Shown here piece by piece: positions 53,406 through 61,144 of a DNA stretch of 64,000 nucleotides. Origin of the DNA: Pandoraea commovens. GTDB taxonomy: Bacteria; Pseudomonadota; Gammaproteobacteria; Burkholderiales; Burkholderiaceae. Below the pieces are notes generated by a model, which did not search any database, was not told the origin of the DNA, and saw only the letters and a list, made by a program, of their open reading frames with translations. A program made the translations under genes and the position numbers. Location: assembly GCF_902459615.1 (NCBI RefSeq), contig NZ_CABPSA010000001.1, forward strand, positions 434,001 to 498,000, in the 5' to 3' direction. Position 1 is the stretch's first letter. The number at the start of each line of letters is the position of its first letter.

Positions 53406-54455
53406 TCAGAACGCGTGACGAATACCAAACTGCACGCCCGAGGGGTTCTGCGAGCCGGTCGGCGTGACCTGGAACGTCACCGGGTAGTGGACGGTCGTGT
53501 CGTTGCTGTGCTGCACGCGAGCGTAGGTCGCATAAAGCGTGGTGCGCTTCGACAAGCCGTACATGTAGCCGACCACGAAGCCGTTGGCGTTGGAGAGCGC
53601 CTTGTTGTCGTCGTCCTGACGGTGGACAAAGCTCGCGTAGAAGCGATGGCGGTCGGTCAGCGCATAGCGCACGCCTGCCTGAATGTCCCAGCCTCGCACG
53701 TTGAACGCGACGTACGGGGGATAAGCGTAGTAGCCGTTGTAAGTGTGATAGATGAACGTCGGCTCGATGCTGCCGAACTTGTACGTCGCCGCGAAATAGT
53801 TGTCGCGCGACGAGCGGATCTGGCTAGCCGAGTAGATGTCGCGGGTGTATTGCAGCTCACTGACCGCGCCGAGGAAAATGCCACCGTGACGATATTCCAA
53901 TGCAGCGGAGTAGAAGCGGCCGGAGCGCGTGCCGTCGCCCACGCCGGTCGTCGCCATGAAGCGTGCGTTCAGGCCGTACCACGTCGGCGTCTTGTACTGG
54001 ATGGAGTTGTCGACGCGATACGACGCGTAGAAGAACTCCATGTTGTTGACCATACTGAAGTCGGCCGCCCAGCTCGGATCGGCGTAACCCGCGATCCAGT
54101 ACGACGGCGTGAACTGACGGCCCAACGACAGATCGCCCCACGGCCCTTTGATCCCCACGAACGACTGACGCGCCTGCGCCGATTGTGTGCCGTTGTTGGC
54201 TGAGAACATCGGCTCGTACGTGAAGAACGCGCGATTGCCACCGCCCAGTTCTTCATAGCCGCTCAGGTTGAAACGAGAGTTGTTCAGCCCACCACTGGAC
54301 ATTCTCGTGACCTTGCCGCCATTCGCGCCCGACCCCCACAGTTGTTCCATGTTCAGGTCGATAAACCCCGAGAGCGTGACACCCCCGGAAGACTGCGCGT
54401 ACGCACCGCCCTGCATTGCACCCAGCAGCAATGCACACAACACTCGCTTCTTCAT
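53406..54455 (-). CDS. Outer-membrane porin, betaproteobacterial type
   Basis: 349 residues. MKKRVLCALLLGAMQGGAYAQ is the signal peptide. SSGGVTLSGFIDLNMEQLWGSGANGGKVTRMSSGGLNNSRFNLSGYEELGGGNRAFFTYEPMFSANNGTQSAQARQSFVGIKGPWGDLSLGRQFTPSYW is the porin pattern; the C-terminus is VQFGIRHAF with terminal Phe. CAGGAGACAGC precedes the ATG at 54455. Its promoter region contains operator B, so it is probably induced together with the FAH operon and supplies outer-membrane entry for the same compound. Confidence 0.92.
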   Translation of the reverse strand: MKKRVLCALLLGAMQGGAYAQSSGGVTLSGFIDLNMEQLWGSGANGGKVTRMSSGGLNNSRFNLSGYEELGGGNRAFFTYEPMFSANNGTQSAQARQSFVGIKGPWGDLSLGRQFTPSYWIAGYADPSWAADFSMVNNMEFFYASYRVDNSIQYKTPTWYGLNARFMATTGVGDGTRSGRFYSAALEYRHGGIFLGAVSELQYTRDIYSASQIRSSRDNYFAATYKFGSIEPTFIYHTYNGYYAYPPYVAFNVRGWDIQAGVRYALTDRHRFYASFVHRQDDDNKALSNANGFVVGYMYGLSKRTTLYATYARVQHSNDTTVHYPVTFQVTPTGSQNPSGVQFGIRHAF

Positions 54456-54535
54456 GCTGTCTCCTGATGTTTCTCGTTTTATTTGCGACGCCTCCCCTGT
54501 TTAACTGCTGGGATGTCTGCCGCTCGCCCGTTGTA

Positions 54536-54543
54536 TGTATACA
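54536..54543. promoter_or_regulatory. Operator B: TGTATACA core upstream of the porin
   Basis: TGTATACA at 54536-54543 (context ATGTATACAA) lies 81 bases upstream of the porin start in a markedly A/T-rich region (54536-54625). It matches operators A, C and D. Confidence 0.65.
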
Positions 54544-54652
54544 ATCTTTCGATGGATTATACATATCAAAGAAATTGAATTTCTACTGCTATTTGCTTAT
54601 ACAAACGGGCTATTTTTTTATAGCGGGTTACCCCTTAGGACTTCGGATGATG

Positions 54653-54704
54653 AATCGCCGCCGACACACCAGGCGCAATGCACGCGAGGTGTTCGGCGGC
54701 GATT
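54653..54704 (-). terminator. Stem-loop after the VOC gene
   Basis: AATCGCCGCCGA (54653-54664) and TCGGCGGCGATT (54693-54704) pair perfectly over 12 bp with a 28-base loop, 43 bases past the leftward VOC stop. There is no T-run. Confidence 0.5.
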
Positions 54705-54747
54705 TGAGGCACTAACGTGGGGAATATCGAGATGGGTCGCGCACGGA

Positions 54748-55215
54748 TCAAAGTCCGCTGCGGTCGGCCTGGAGGCCTTCATGGCGCAGCTTCGGCGCGT
54801 TGTCGCTGCCGGTGCCGTCTTTCGAAGCGCCGCCCCAGCCGTGGGCGGTGACGTCGAAGATCACGCCGTTCGGGTCGAAGAATTTCACTTCGTAGAAGAT
54901 GTTGCTCTTCACCGGCACTTCGCCCATGTAATAGCGTCCGCCAGCGGCTTCGATCTTCGCGCGCGTGGCGGCCACGTCTTCCACCCAGATGCCGATGTGA
55001 TGCAGGCCGACGAACTCGCGGCCGCGGTCGCCCGCCGCTTCGTCGTTCTTATAGTTGAGCAGCGCGAGATTGATGACGCCGTCCGAGAGGTAGACGCCCC
55101 GGGCGAGCGAGGAGTCCGTCTCCCCGACCTTCTTGAAATCGAACGCCTGCATATAGAACTCGGCCGCCTTCCAGGGGTCCGGCACGGAAAGCGCAATGTG
55201 ACGCAGTTTGGCCAT
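54748..55215 (-). CDS. VOC-family (glyoxalase-like) protein
   Basis: 155 residues. KLRHIALSVPDPWKAAEFYMQAFDFKKVGE and LHHIGIWVEDVAATRAKIEAAGGRYYMGEVPVKSNIFYEVKFFDPNGVIFDVTAHGWGG give metal ligands H6 and H72 or H73. The usual third ligand Glu is replaced by D121. AAGGAGA lies eight bases before the ATG at 55215. It stands alone opposite the GntR gene with operator C in its promoter. It could be an isomerase/epimerase or a dioxygenase of the same pathway. Confidence 0.82.
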   Translation of the reverse strand: MAKLRHIALSVPDPWKAAEFYMQAFDFKKVGETDSSLARGVYLSDGVINLALLNYKNDEAAGDRGREFVGLHHIGIWVEDVAATRAKIEAAGGRYYMGEVPVKSNIFYEVKFFDPNGVIFDVTAHGWGGASKDGTGSDNAPKLRHEGLQADRSGL

Positions 55216-55275
55216 GATGAATGTCTCCTTCGGATTGAGGTGATAGGCCTCGCCGGCACCTCCGGCGAATGGCTT

Positions 55276-55283
55276 ATGTATAC
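55276..55283. promoter_or_regulatory. Operator C: ATGTATAC upstream of the VOC gene
   Basis: ATGTATAC at 55276-55283 (context TTATGTATACTATC), 60 bases upstream of the leftward VOC start, matching sites A, B and D. Confidence 0.55.
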
Positions 55284-55426
55284 TATCTCAGCACATTGCA
55301 TTCAAAAACGTATTTTTGAATGCATGTTGAGCCTCCCATCGTTCCGGAAATCGATCAAACCCCGTCCCATATGGCGTTGCGCCCTTTTTACACGAGAACA
55401 TAAGGAAAAATACTCGTATAATCCGC

Positions 55427-55436
55427 ATGTATACAA
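55427..55436. promoter_or_regulatory. Operator D: ATGTATACAA upstream of the GntR gene
   Basis: ATGTATACAA at 55427-55436, 41 bases before the GntR start, suggesting autoregulation. Its eight central bases, TGTATACA, are a perfect palindrome. Confidence 0.6.
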
Positions 55437-55477
55437 TCCGACTCAAACGACGCATCTACGGAGCGAGATAAACCAGC

Positions 55478-56131
55478 ATGGCCGAAACCATTGCCGCACG
55501 GATCTGCCGCGTACTGACGGGCGAAATCATCGACGGCCGCCTGCCTCCCGGACAGAAGCTTGAAGAAGTCGTGCTGGCCGAGCGCTTCAAGGCGTCTCGC
55601 ACGCCCATTCGCGAAGCACTGCGCGAGCTGAACGCCCGTGGCCTCATCGAACTCACGCCGCACAAGGGCGGTGTCGTCGCAAGCATCAGCGTCGACGACC
55701 TGTCCGACATGCTTGAAGCGATGTGCGAGCTCGACGCGCTTTGCTGTCGTCTGAGTGCACAGCGCATGAGCGCCATGCAGAAGAAGCAGTTGGAGATGAT
55801 TCACGTCCAGAGCAAGCAGTGCATGGACGCGGGCGACGAAGCCGGTTACCTCGCGCTCAACCGCGAGTTCCATCAGTTGCTGAGCGCAGGCACGCAGAAC
55901 AAGACGCTGATGGCGCTGATCGACAGCCACCGCGAACGGCTCGCCCCGTTTCGGGCGGCCCAGTCCGACGTCGAAGAGCGCTTCACCGTATCGTTCGACG
56001 AACACGACCGCGTAGTCGAAGCCGTGCTGGCGGCCGATGCCGAAGCTGCCTACAACGCAATGCGCAGCCACACGGCGCGTCTGAGCATCCACGTACTCGA
56101 ACGTCTGCAACATAGCCGCAAGGACGACTGA
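55478..56131 (+). CDS. GntR-family regulator with FCD domain
   Basis: 217 residues. The winged helix is AARICRVLTGEIIDGRLPPGQKLEEVVLAERFKASRTPIREALRELNARGLIELTPHKGGVVAS. The FCD effector domain follows, with probable metal-binding residues in LNREFHQLL, FDEHDRVV and MRSHTARL. FCD regulators usually repress catabolic genes and respond to organic acids. Four ATGTATAC sites in the surrounding promoters make this the likely controller of the 41-55 kb cluster. A good terminator follows. Confidence 0.92.
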   Translation: MAETIAARICRVLTGEIIDGRLPPGQKLEEVVLAERFKASRTPIREALRELNARGLIELTPHKGGVVASISVDDLSDMLEAMCELDALCCRLSAQRMSAMQKKQLEMIHVQSKQCMDAGDEAGYLALNREFHQLLSAGTQNKTLMALIDSHRERLAPFRAAQSDVEERFTVSFDEHDRVVEAVLAADAEAAYNAMRSHTARLSIHVLERLQHSRKDD

Positions 56132-56164
56132 TCCGGCGCCATTGCGCGCACACCACGTCATCCG

Positions 56165-56202
56165 GCCCATGCCCGCCCCGCGCGCGCATGGGCTTTTCTT
56201 TT
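56165..56202 (+). terminator. Rho-independent terminator after the GntR gene
   Basis: GCCCATGC (56165-56172) and GCATGGGC (56186-56193) form a perfect 8-bp stem, followed by TTTTCTTTT. Confidence 0.92.
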
Positions 56203-56432
56203 GTGTGTCCCCTTCCAATCCGTCGATTGGTCAGCGGCGGGCCCGCGAGTGCCAATCGAGACGCCATGCCGCTTTGCACGGAGATGTCACTAATAGTGTT
56301 CATCCGTTGCGAGGTTGAACATCCGCCACGGCTGCCTAGCCTCCACAACAGAAACGCTACGTCGTTTCGTCATTTCGGCGCCGTCGTCGTTGTCATCGAC
56401 GGCATTCAACTCAGCCTTTCGTGGAGACTCAC
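56203..56432. other. Leader region upstream of the AidA-like gene
   Basis: 230 bases without a gene. CACTAATAGTG (56288-56298), a perfect 11-base palindrome, lies about 135 bases before the start codon and is a candidate operator. The rest shows no further structure to me. Confidence 0.45.
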
Positions 56433-56936
56433 ATGTCGCAAATCACCGATGTGCTGGTCAGCATCGACACCAAGACCATCGTCGACCGCTACGGCAAGAA
56501 TTCCAGCATGGCGAATCCGCCGCTCATCGACTTCAAGCATGTTTTCATGATCGTGACGCAGGGCAACGTGGTGAGCGGGCAAGCAGGCGGCGAGCTGGAC
56601 GTCGCGGCCACGGTCGGCGATGTCATCCGGTGGCGCGAATGTTCGCTCTCGCTGGGCTTCGAGCAGTCGTGCATCTTCTACAAGTTCGTGGGCAATCAGG
56701 GTAATGAGCTGATTTCTCCGCCCTCCCCGCGCGAAGCCGAGGTGACGATCCCCGTGCCGAACCCGCCGGACCCGACCAAACCGAAGAAGCAATCCTGCTC
56801 GAACTATTTCTGGTCGAGCGAAACGCTCAAGACCGGTCGCGTCACCTATCACTTCCAGTTCATGATTCTCGACCGTAGCGGCAATGTTTGTGGCTGCTAT
56901 CAGTGGGATCCGTTCATCACCATTCGCAACCATTGA
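56433..56936 (+). CDS. AidA/PixA inclusion-body family protein, copy 1
   Basis: 167 residues from ATG 56433 (TGGAGA five bases upstream). MSQITDVLVSIDTKTIVDRYGKNSSMANPPLIDFKHVFMIVTQGNVVSGQAGGELDVAATVGDVIRWRECSLSLGFEQSCIFYKF matches the AidA/PixA family. PixA forms crystalline inclusion bodies in Xenorhabdus; AidA in Burkholderia and Ralstonia is quorum-sensing controlled and linked to virulence. There is no signal peptide. A related second gene follows after 101 bases. Confidence 0.88.
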   Translation: MSQITDVLVSIDTKTIVDRYGKNSSMANPPLIDFKHVFMIVTQGNVVSGQAGGELDVAATVGDVIRWRECSLSLGFEQSCIFYKFVGNQGNELISPPSPREAEVTIPVPNPPDPTKPKKQSCSNYFWSSETLKTGRVTYHFQFMILDRSGNVCGCYQWDPFITIRNH

Positions 56937-56970
56937 GTCGTTACGTCATCATGCCGATCCGCCATTTGTT

Positions 56971-56997
56971 GTGTGCCTTAAGCGGCTTAAGGCACAC
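56971..56997. repeat. 27-bp perfect palindrome between the two AidA-like genes
   Basis: GTGTGCCTTAAGC (56971-56983), a single G, then GCTTAAGGCACAC (56985-56997). Each arm is 13 bases with no mismatch. It lies 35 bases after the first stop and 41 before the second start. It could be a protein-binding operator, an mRNA processing hairpin or an attenuator. No T-run follows. Confidence 0.85.
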
Positions 56998-57037
56998 GAT
57001 GCGTGGCGGTCGTCACGGCCCACAGCAGGGAGCCTCC

Positions 57038-57571
57038 ATGTCCGAAGCGAAGCCCGGCGGCGATACGCGGGACAACGCCCGCAGCGCCGCCAGCACCGAC
57101 GTATTGCTCGTAGTCGATACGGTGACGCTGCTCGACCGAGCGTCCGCTAGTGACGGGAAACCGCAGCCCGCCCCAGACAATGCTTACTACGCCTTGGCCC
57201 CGAACGCCGACGCCCTGACTGGCGTCAACGGCGCAAAGTGGGTCATCGACGCGCCCCCCGGCACCCGCATGAAGCTGCGCTGGACGCCGCTCGCGATGCG
57301 TGGCGAGCACGCGGCACTGCTGCAATTCGCGCTCGTCGACGAAACCACGTTGGGACGGTCGAGCCTGCATGTCGAGAGCCACGCCACGCGCTACGCGCCG
57401 CAGTCAGGAAAGCCCGACGAACCGGTTCCGCGTGAAGCACCAGATGCTTACTGGGAGACAGAGGTGATCGCCAGCGGGACGGCCGACGTCAATGTCGACG
57501 CCACGGTGACCGATCGCGACGCCAACGTCCTCGGGCGCTTCACGTGGTCGCTGCAAATCGTCGTGCCCTGA
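57038..57571 (+). CDS. AidA/PixA inclusion-body family protein, copy 2 (diverged)
   Basis: 177 residues from ATG 57038 with AGGGAG six bases upstream. After a polar start, STDVLLVVDTVTLLDRA parallels the TDVLVSIDTKTIVDRY of the first copy. KWVIDAPPGTRMKLRWTPLAMRGEHAALLQFALVDET and the end VNVDATVTDRDANVLGRFTWSLQIVVP parallel the family core and last strand. It shares little further identity by eye and lacks the YGKNS motif, so it is a diverged paralogue. The two are probably co-expressed. Confidence 0.75.
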   Translation: MSEAKPGGDTRDNARSAASTDVLLVVDTVTLLDRASASDGKPQPAPDNAYYALAPNADALTGVNGAKWVIDAPPGTRMKLRWTPLAMRGEHAALLQFALVDETTLGRSSLHVESHATRYAPQSGKPDEPVPREAPDAYWETEVIASGTADVNVDATVTDRDANVLGRFTWSLQIVVP

Positions 57572-57629
57572 TGCGTCCACCTGCTTCCCCCTCACGCATC
57601 GCGGCCCCCTCGCCATCCATTTAGAAATC

Positions 57630-57644
57630 GAATGGTATGCATTC
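57630..57644. promoter_or_regulatory. GAATG-N5-CATTC dyad upstream of the amidohydrolase
   Basis: A 5-bp dyad in an A/T-rich island (57620-57690) in the 244-base gap before the amidohydrolase gene. It is a candidate regulator site; the LysR at 60125 is the nearest candidate protein. Confidence 0.35.
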
Positions 57645-57815
57645 TGATATTTAATTTGTCGATGCCCGATCGGTTCGCTATCTTGTAAGTCTTACCCCGC
57701 AGTTTCACCCCCCACGAGACCCCGCAGCGCGGCTGCGTCCCGCCACACGACACGTTCATACGGCACGTTGTGAGGCAGCGCCAGCGAGGCCCCGGGCAGC
57801 ATAGAGGCGTTCCCA

Positions 57816-59051
57816 ATGACTCACCGCGTTTTCGTCGGCGCCGTCGGTGCCGACGGCAACCCCATCACCCTCGCTGTGCGCGACGGACGTTTCACCTACG
57901 TCGGCGCGCCCGACTCGTACACCCCCGACACCACCGGCGCTCAGATCATCGATCTGCAAGGCAAGCTCGTGCTGCCCGGATTTGTCGACGGTCACATCCA
58001 TCTGGACAAGAGCTTCGTCGGCGATCGCTGGCGTCCCCATCGCCCTGCTGCGACCCTGCGCGAGCGCCTTGCCGCCGAGAAGCAGGAAATCACCGCCGCA
58101 GCGCCAATGGCTCAGCGTGCCGACACCCTGATGCGTCAAACGGTGTCGTTCGGCACCGTCGCCATGCGCTGTCATGTGGACGTCGACGCCAGCACCGGCC
58201 TCACGCACCTGAACGAAATCCTGGCCATGCGCGAAAAGTGGCGCGAATGGCTGGATATCGAACTCGTCGCTTTCCCGCAAGCGGGTGTGATGACGTGCCC
58301 CGGTACAGCCGAGGTTCTGGACGACGCCGTTCGCGCCGGTGTGCAGGTCGTGGGCGGCATCGACCCGACCACGCTCGACGGCGACCCGCACGGGCAACTG
58401 AGCGTGATCTTCGGCATCGCCGAGAAGCACGGCACGAAGATCGACATCCATCTGCATGAGCCGGGCGACATCGGTCTCGCACAGTTGCATCGCATTGCGG
58501 CGCGCACGCAGGCAGCCGGATTGCAGGGACGTGTGTCCGTCAGCCATGCCTACGGATTGGGCGACATCGGCCCGGAGGAACTCGACACCATCGCCCGCGC
58601 GCTGGCCGACGCCGACGTCTCAATCATGACCAACGCCCCGGGCGACCGTGCCTTCCCGCCGATTCTGCGCTTGCGCGAAGCAGGTGTGCGTGTGTTCACG
58701 GGCAACGACAACATTCAGGACAGCTGGTGGCCGTACGGCAACGGCGACATGCTGCAACGCGCGATGCTCATCGGCTATCGGTCGGGTTTCTATACGGACG
58801 AAGACCTGCACGTCGCACTCGAAATGGCGACGACGGCAGCTGCCGCCGTGATCGGCAAAGCGGACTACGGCCTGCGCGCGGGCAACGAAGCCAGCTTCGT
58901 CGTCTTCGACGCACCGAACGCCGCCGCCGCTGTGGCAGCCGCACCGGCGGCGCGCGCAGTGATTCGTCACGGACGTTATTGGGGCGGCCCGGCGCAACTC
59001 GCGCTGGACCCCGCCCTGCTCAAGGACACAGCAGGGGTCACCCCGACCTGA
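57816..59051 (+). CDS. Amidohydrolase, cytosine deaminase/AtzC-like
   Basis: 411 residues. LPGFVDGHIHLDKSF gives the HxH metal pair (H60, H62) with the DK seen in cytosine deaminases. KIDIHLHEPG, VSVSHAYGLG and FTGNDNIQDSW supply the other ligands and the catalytic Asp. These enzymes deaminate or hydrolyse cyclic amidines and amides such as cytosine, creatinine or triazine intermediates. It precedes the ureidoglycine aminohydrolase gene by 186 bases, pointing to breakdown of a nitrogen-rich ring. Confidence 0.85.
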   Translation: MTHRVFVGAVGADGNPITLAVRDGRFTYVGAPDSYTPDTTGAQIIDLQGKLVLPGFVDGHIHLDKSFVGDRWRPHRPAATLRERLAAEKQEITAAAPMAQRADTLMRQTVSFGTVAMRCHVDVDASTGLTHLNEILAMREKWREWLDIELVAFPQAGVMTCPGTAEVLDDAVRAGVQVVGGIDPTTLDGDPHGQLSVIFGIAEKHGTKIDIHLHEPGDIGLAQLHRIAARTQAAGLQGRVSVSHAYGLGDIGPEELDTIARALADADVSIMTNAPGDRAFPPILRLREAGVRVFTGNDNIQDSWWPYGNGDMLQRAMLIGYRSGFYTDEDLHVALEMATTAAAAVIGKADYGLRAGNEASFVVFDAPNAAAAVAAAPAARAVIRHGRYWGGPAQLALDPALLKDTAGVTPT

Positions 59052-59185
59052 CTGTCATGCGCGACGCAGCCGCCTGCGCGAGGCGACGGCGTCGCTCACG
59101 TTCGTCGCACCGAGGTGAAGCGATCCGTGCGCGCCCCCAAGCGTGGATCGTGACCCAGGAACCCGGCGGCGGACGATGGGGAGAA

Positions 59186-59211
59186 AACAGAACGACGCAA
59201 CAGAACGACGC
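59186..59211 (+). repeat. Tandem 13-bp direct repeat upstream of allE-like gene
   Basis: AACAGAACGACGC occurs twice in direct succession (59186-59198 and 59199-59211), ending 26 bases before the next start codon. It may be a regulator site or a chance slippage duplication. Confidence 0.8.
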
Positions 59212-59237
59212 ATCGGAATCATCAGGAGCTAACAAGC

Positions 59238-60077
59238 ATGTCGAAGACTACGTATTACGCGCCGCACGGCGGGCATCCGGGCCAAACGGAACTGCTCACC
59301 GACCGCGCCATGTTCACCGAAGCGTACGCCGTCATCCCGAAGGGCGTGATGCGCGACATCGTGACCAGCCACCTCCCGTTCTGGGACAACACGCGTCTGT
59401 GGGTGCTGGCACGTCCGCTCTCGGGTTTCGCCGAGACGTTCGCGCAATACATCATGGAAGTGGGTGCAGGCGGCGGTAGCGACAAGCCCGAGCAGGACGA
59501 CAAGGCCGAAGGCGTGCTGTTCGTCGTGGAAGGCGAAATCACCGTCACGATTCAAGGCAAGGCGAATACGCTCACGCCGGGCGGCTATGCGTTCATCCCG
59601 CCCGCGACCGACTGGCAACTGCGCAACAACAGCCAGAGCACGGCGCGCTTCCACTGGATCCGTAAGCACTATCAGGCCGTGGAAGGTTTGCCGTATCCGG
59701 AACCGTTCGTGAAGAACGAGCAGGACGTCGAGCCGATCGCGATGCCGGGCACCGACGGCCGCTGGGTAACGACGCGCTTCGTCGACATTCAGGATATGCG
59801 CCACGACATGCACGTCAACATCGTGACGTTCCAGCCGGGCGGCGTCATCCCGTTCGCGGAAACGCACGTGATGGAGCACGGCCTGTACGTGCTCGAAGGC
59901 AAGGCCGTCTACCGTCTGAATCAGGATTGGGTGGAAGTCGAAGCCGGTGACTTCATGTGGTTGCGTGCGTTCTGCCCGCAGGCCTGCTACGCCGGTGGCC
60001 CCGGCCCGTTCCGCTACCTGCTGTACAAAGACGTCAACCGCCACATGAATCTGACGCTGGGCGCTCAGCCGAAGTAA
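59238..60077 (+). CDS. allE: (S)-ureidoglycine aminohydrolase (bicupin)
   Basis: 279 residues with two cupin domains, as in AllE/YlbA. YYAPHGGHPGQTELLTDRAMFTEAYAVIPKGVMRDIVTSHLPFWDNTRLWVLARPLSGFAETFAQYIMEV is a strong family match; PGGVIPFAETHVMEHGLYVLEGKAVYRLNQDWVEVEAGDFMWLRAFCPQACYAGG in the C-terminal cupin carries the Mn ligands. The enzyme converts (S)-ureidoglycine to (S)-ureidoglycolate and ammonia in allantoin breakdown. AGGAG lies ahead of the ATG. The other allantoin genes are not visible, so the physiological substrate could be a related ureido compound. Confidence 0.93.
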   Translation: MSKTTYYAPHGGHPGQTELLTDRAMFTEAYAVIPKGVMRDIVTSHLPFWDNTRLWVLARPLSGFAETFAQYIMEVGAGGGSDKPEQDDKAEGVLFVVEGEITVTIQGKANTLTPGGYAFIPPATDWQLRNNSQSTARFHWIRKHYQAVEGLPYPEPFVKNEQDVEPIAMPGTDGRWVTTRFVDIQDMRHDMHVNIVTFQPGGVIPFAETHVMEHGLYVLEGKAVYRLNQDWVEVEAGDFMWLRAFCPQACYAGGPGPFRYLLYKDVNRHMNLTLGAQPK

Positions 60078-60109
60078 GCGGCACTCAGCCGAGCTAAATA
60101 GTCGCTAAG

Positions 60110-60150
60110 CCGCGTGCGTCGTGATTACTTCGACGCACGCGGTTTCGATT
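60110..60150. terminator. Strong hairpin between convergent allE-like and LysR genes
   Basis: CCGCGTGCGTCG (60110-60121) and CGACGCACGCGG (60131-60142) pair perfectly over 12 bp with a 9-base loop, then TTTCGATT. It overlaps the last codons of the leftward LysR gene, so one stem may serve both strands. Confidence 0.85.
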
Positions 60151-61015
60151 CCAGCATCCCGACAAGCACCTTGGCGAGCGCACCCACCATCGGGTCGGCC
60201 GTCGGCCGATGAAAGATCGCCAGCTCGAACGTGTCGACAACAGGCAGCCCCTGCGCACGACCGAGCACCACATGCCCCGGCAGCACCGCGCGCGGCGGAA
60301 CCAGACTGATCCCCATACCATCGGCCACAGCGCCCTGAATACCGCTCAGACTCGAACTCGTGAAGCTGATGCGCCAGTTGCGCCCCATCGCTTCGAGCGC
60401 GTTGATCATGTCGTCGCGGTACAGCCCCCGCGTCGGGAACGTCACGAGTGGTACGGGATCGAGACCGAACGACGGATGCTTCGCACTGTCGATCCATGCC
60501 AGCTTTTCCGGACTGCTCGCCACCGACTCGCGACTGTTGCGGCGCTGCTTGACCAGCACGAGATCCAGTTCACCGTGATCGTAACTACCTAGCAAATCGC
60601 GACTCAGGCCGCTCGTGACTTCCAGCTTGACCTGCGGATACTGACGGTTGAAACGGGCGAGCACCTGCGTCGTCGCGCCGGTGGCGAAGTCCTCCGGCAC
60701 ACCGAGACGCACCGTCACCGCCACCACCGCGCCCGAAAGCGCTTCGAACATCTGATCGTTGAGTGCGAGCATCTGACGCGCATAACCGAGCAGCAACTCG
60801 CCCGCATCGGTCGCGTGCACCTCGCGATTGCCCCGGTCGAGCAGCTTATGGCCGACCATGTCCTCCAGACGCTTCACCTTCTGGCTGACGGTGGACTGCG
60901 TTGAATGCAGACGGGCGGCCGCCGTCGTGAAGCTGCCGCAATCGGCCACCATGATGATCGAGCGCAAGAGGTCCAGATCGAACAGCGGTCGATTCGATTT
61001 CGCACTGCCAGCCAT
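60125..61015 (-). CDS. LysR-family transcriptional regulator
   Basis: 296 residues. The helix-turn-helix reads LLRSIIMVADCGSFTTAAARLHSTQSTVSQKVKRLEDMVGHKLLDRGNREVHATDAGELLLGYARQML. The effector domain starts near VTVRLGVPEDFATGATTQVLARFNRQYPQVKLEV. It converges on allE and lies 129 bases beyond the GGT-like gene on the same strand. Its position suggests control of the surrounding nitrogen-compound genes. Confidence 0.91.
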   Translation of the reverse strand: MAGSAKSNRPLFDLDLLRSIIMVADCGSFTTAAARLHSTQSTVSQKVKRLEDMVGHKLLDRGNREVHATDAGELLLGYARQMLALNDQMFEALSGAVVAVTVRLGVPEDFATGATTQVLARFNRQYPQVKLEVTSGLSRDLLGSYDHGELDLVLVKQRRNSRESVASSPEKLAWIDSAKHPSFGLDPVPLVTFPTRGLYRDDMINALEAMGRNWRISFTSSSLSGIQGAVADGMGISLVPPRAVLPGHVVLGRAQGLPVVDTFELAIFHRPTADPMVGALAKVLVGMLESKPRASK

Positions 61016-61144
61016 GTCTCGTATTTATTTTTGCGATGAATGGCAGAACTTGTATCACGCGCGACGAACGCCCGACAACTGGGGTTTTCGGCGGTGCCCG
61101 CGCCGTGATGGCTACCGGCACCGCGTCGTGCATGTAGTGCCTGG

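Noticed and set aside
54609-54624. GCTAT-T6-ATAGC as a terminator
   Set aside because: The short palindrome around a T-run lies in an A/T-rich promoter region and forms only a 5-bp weak stem; more likely promoter composition.
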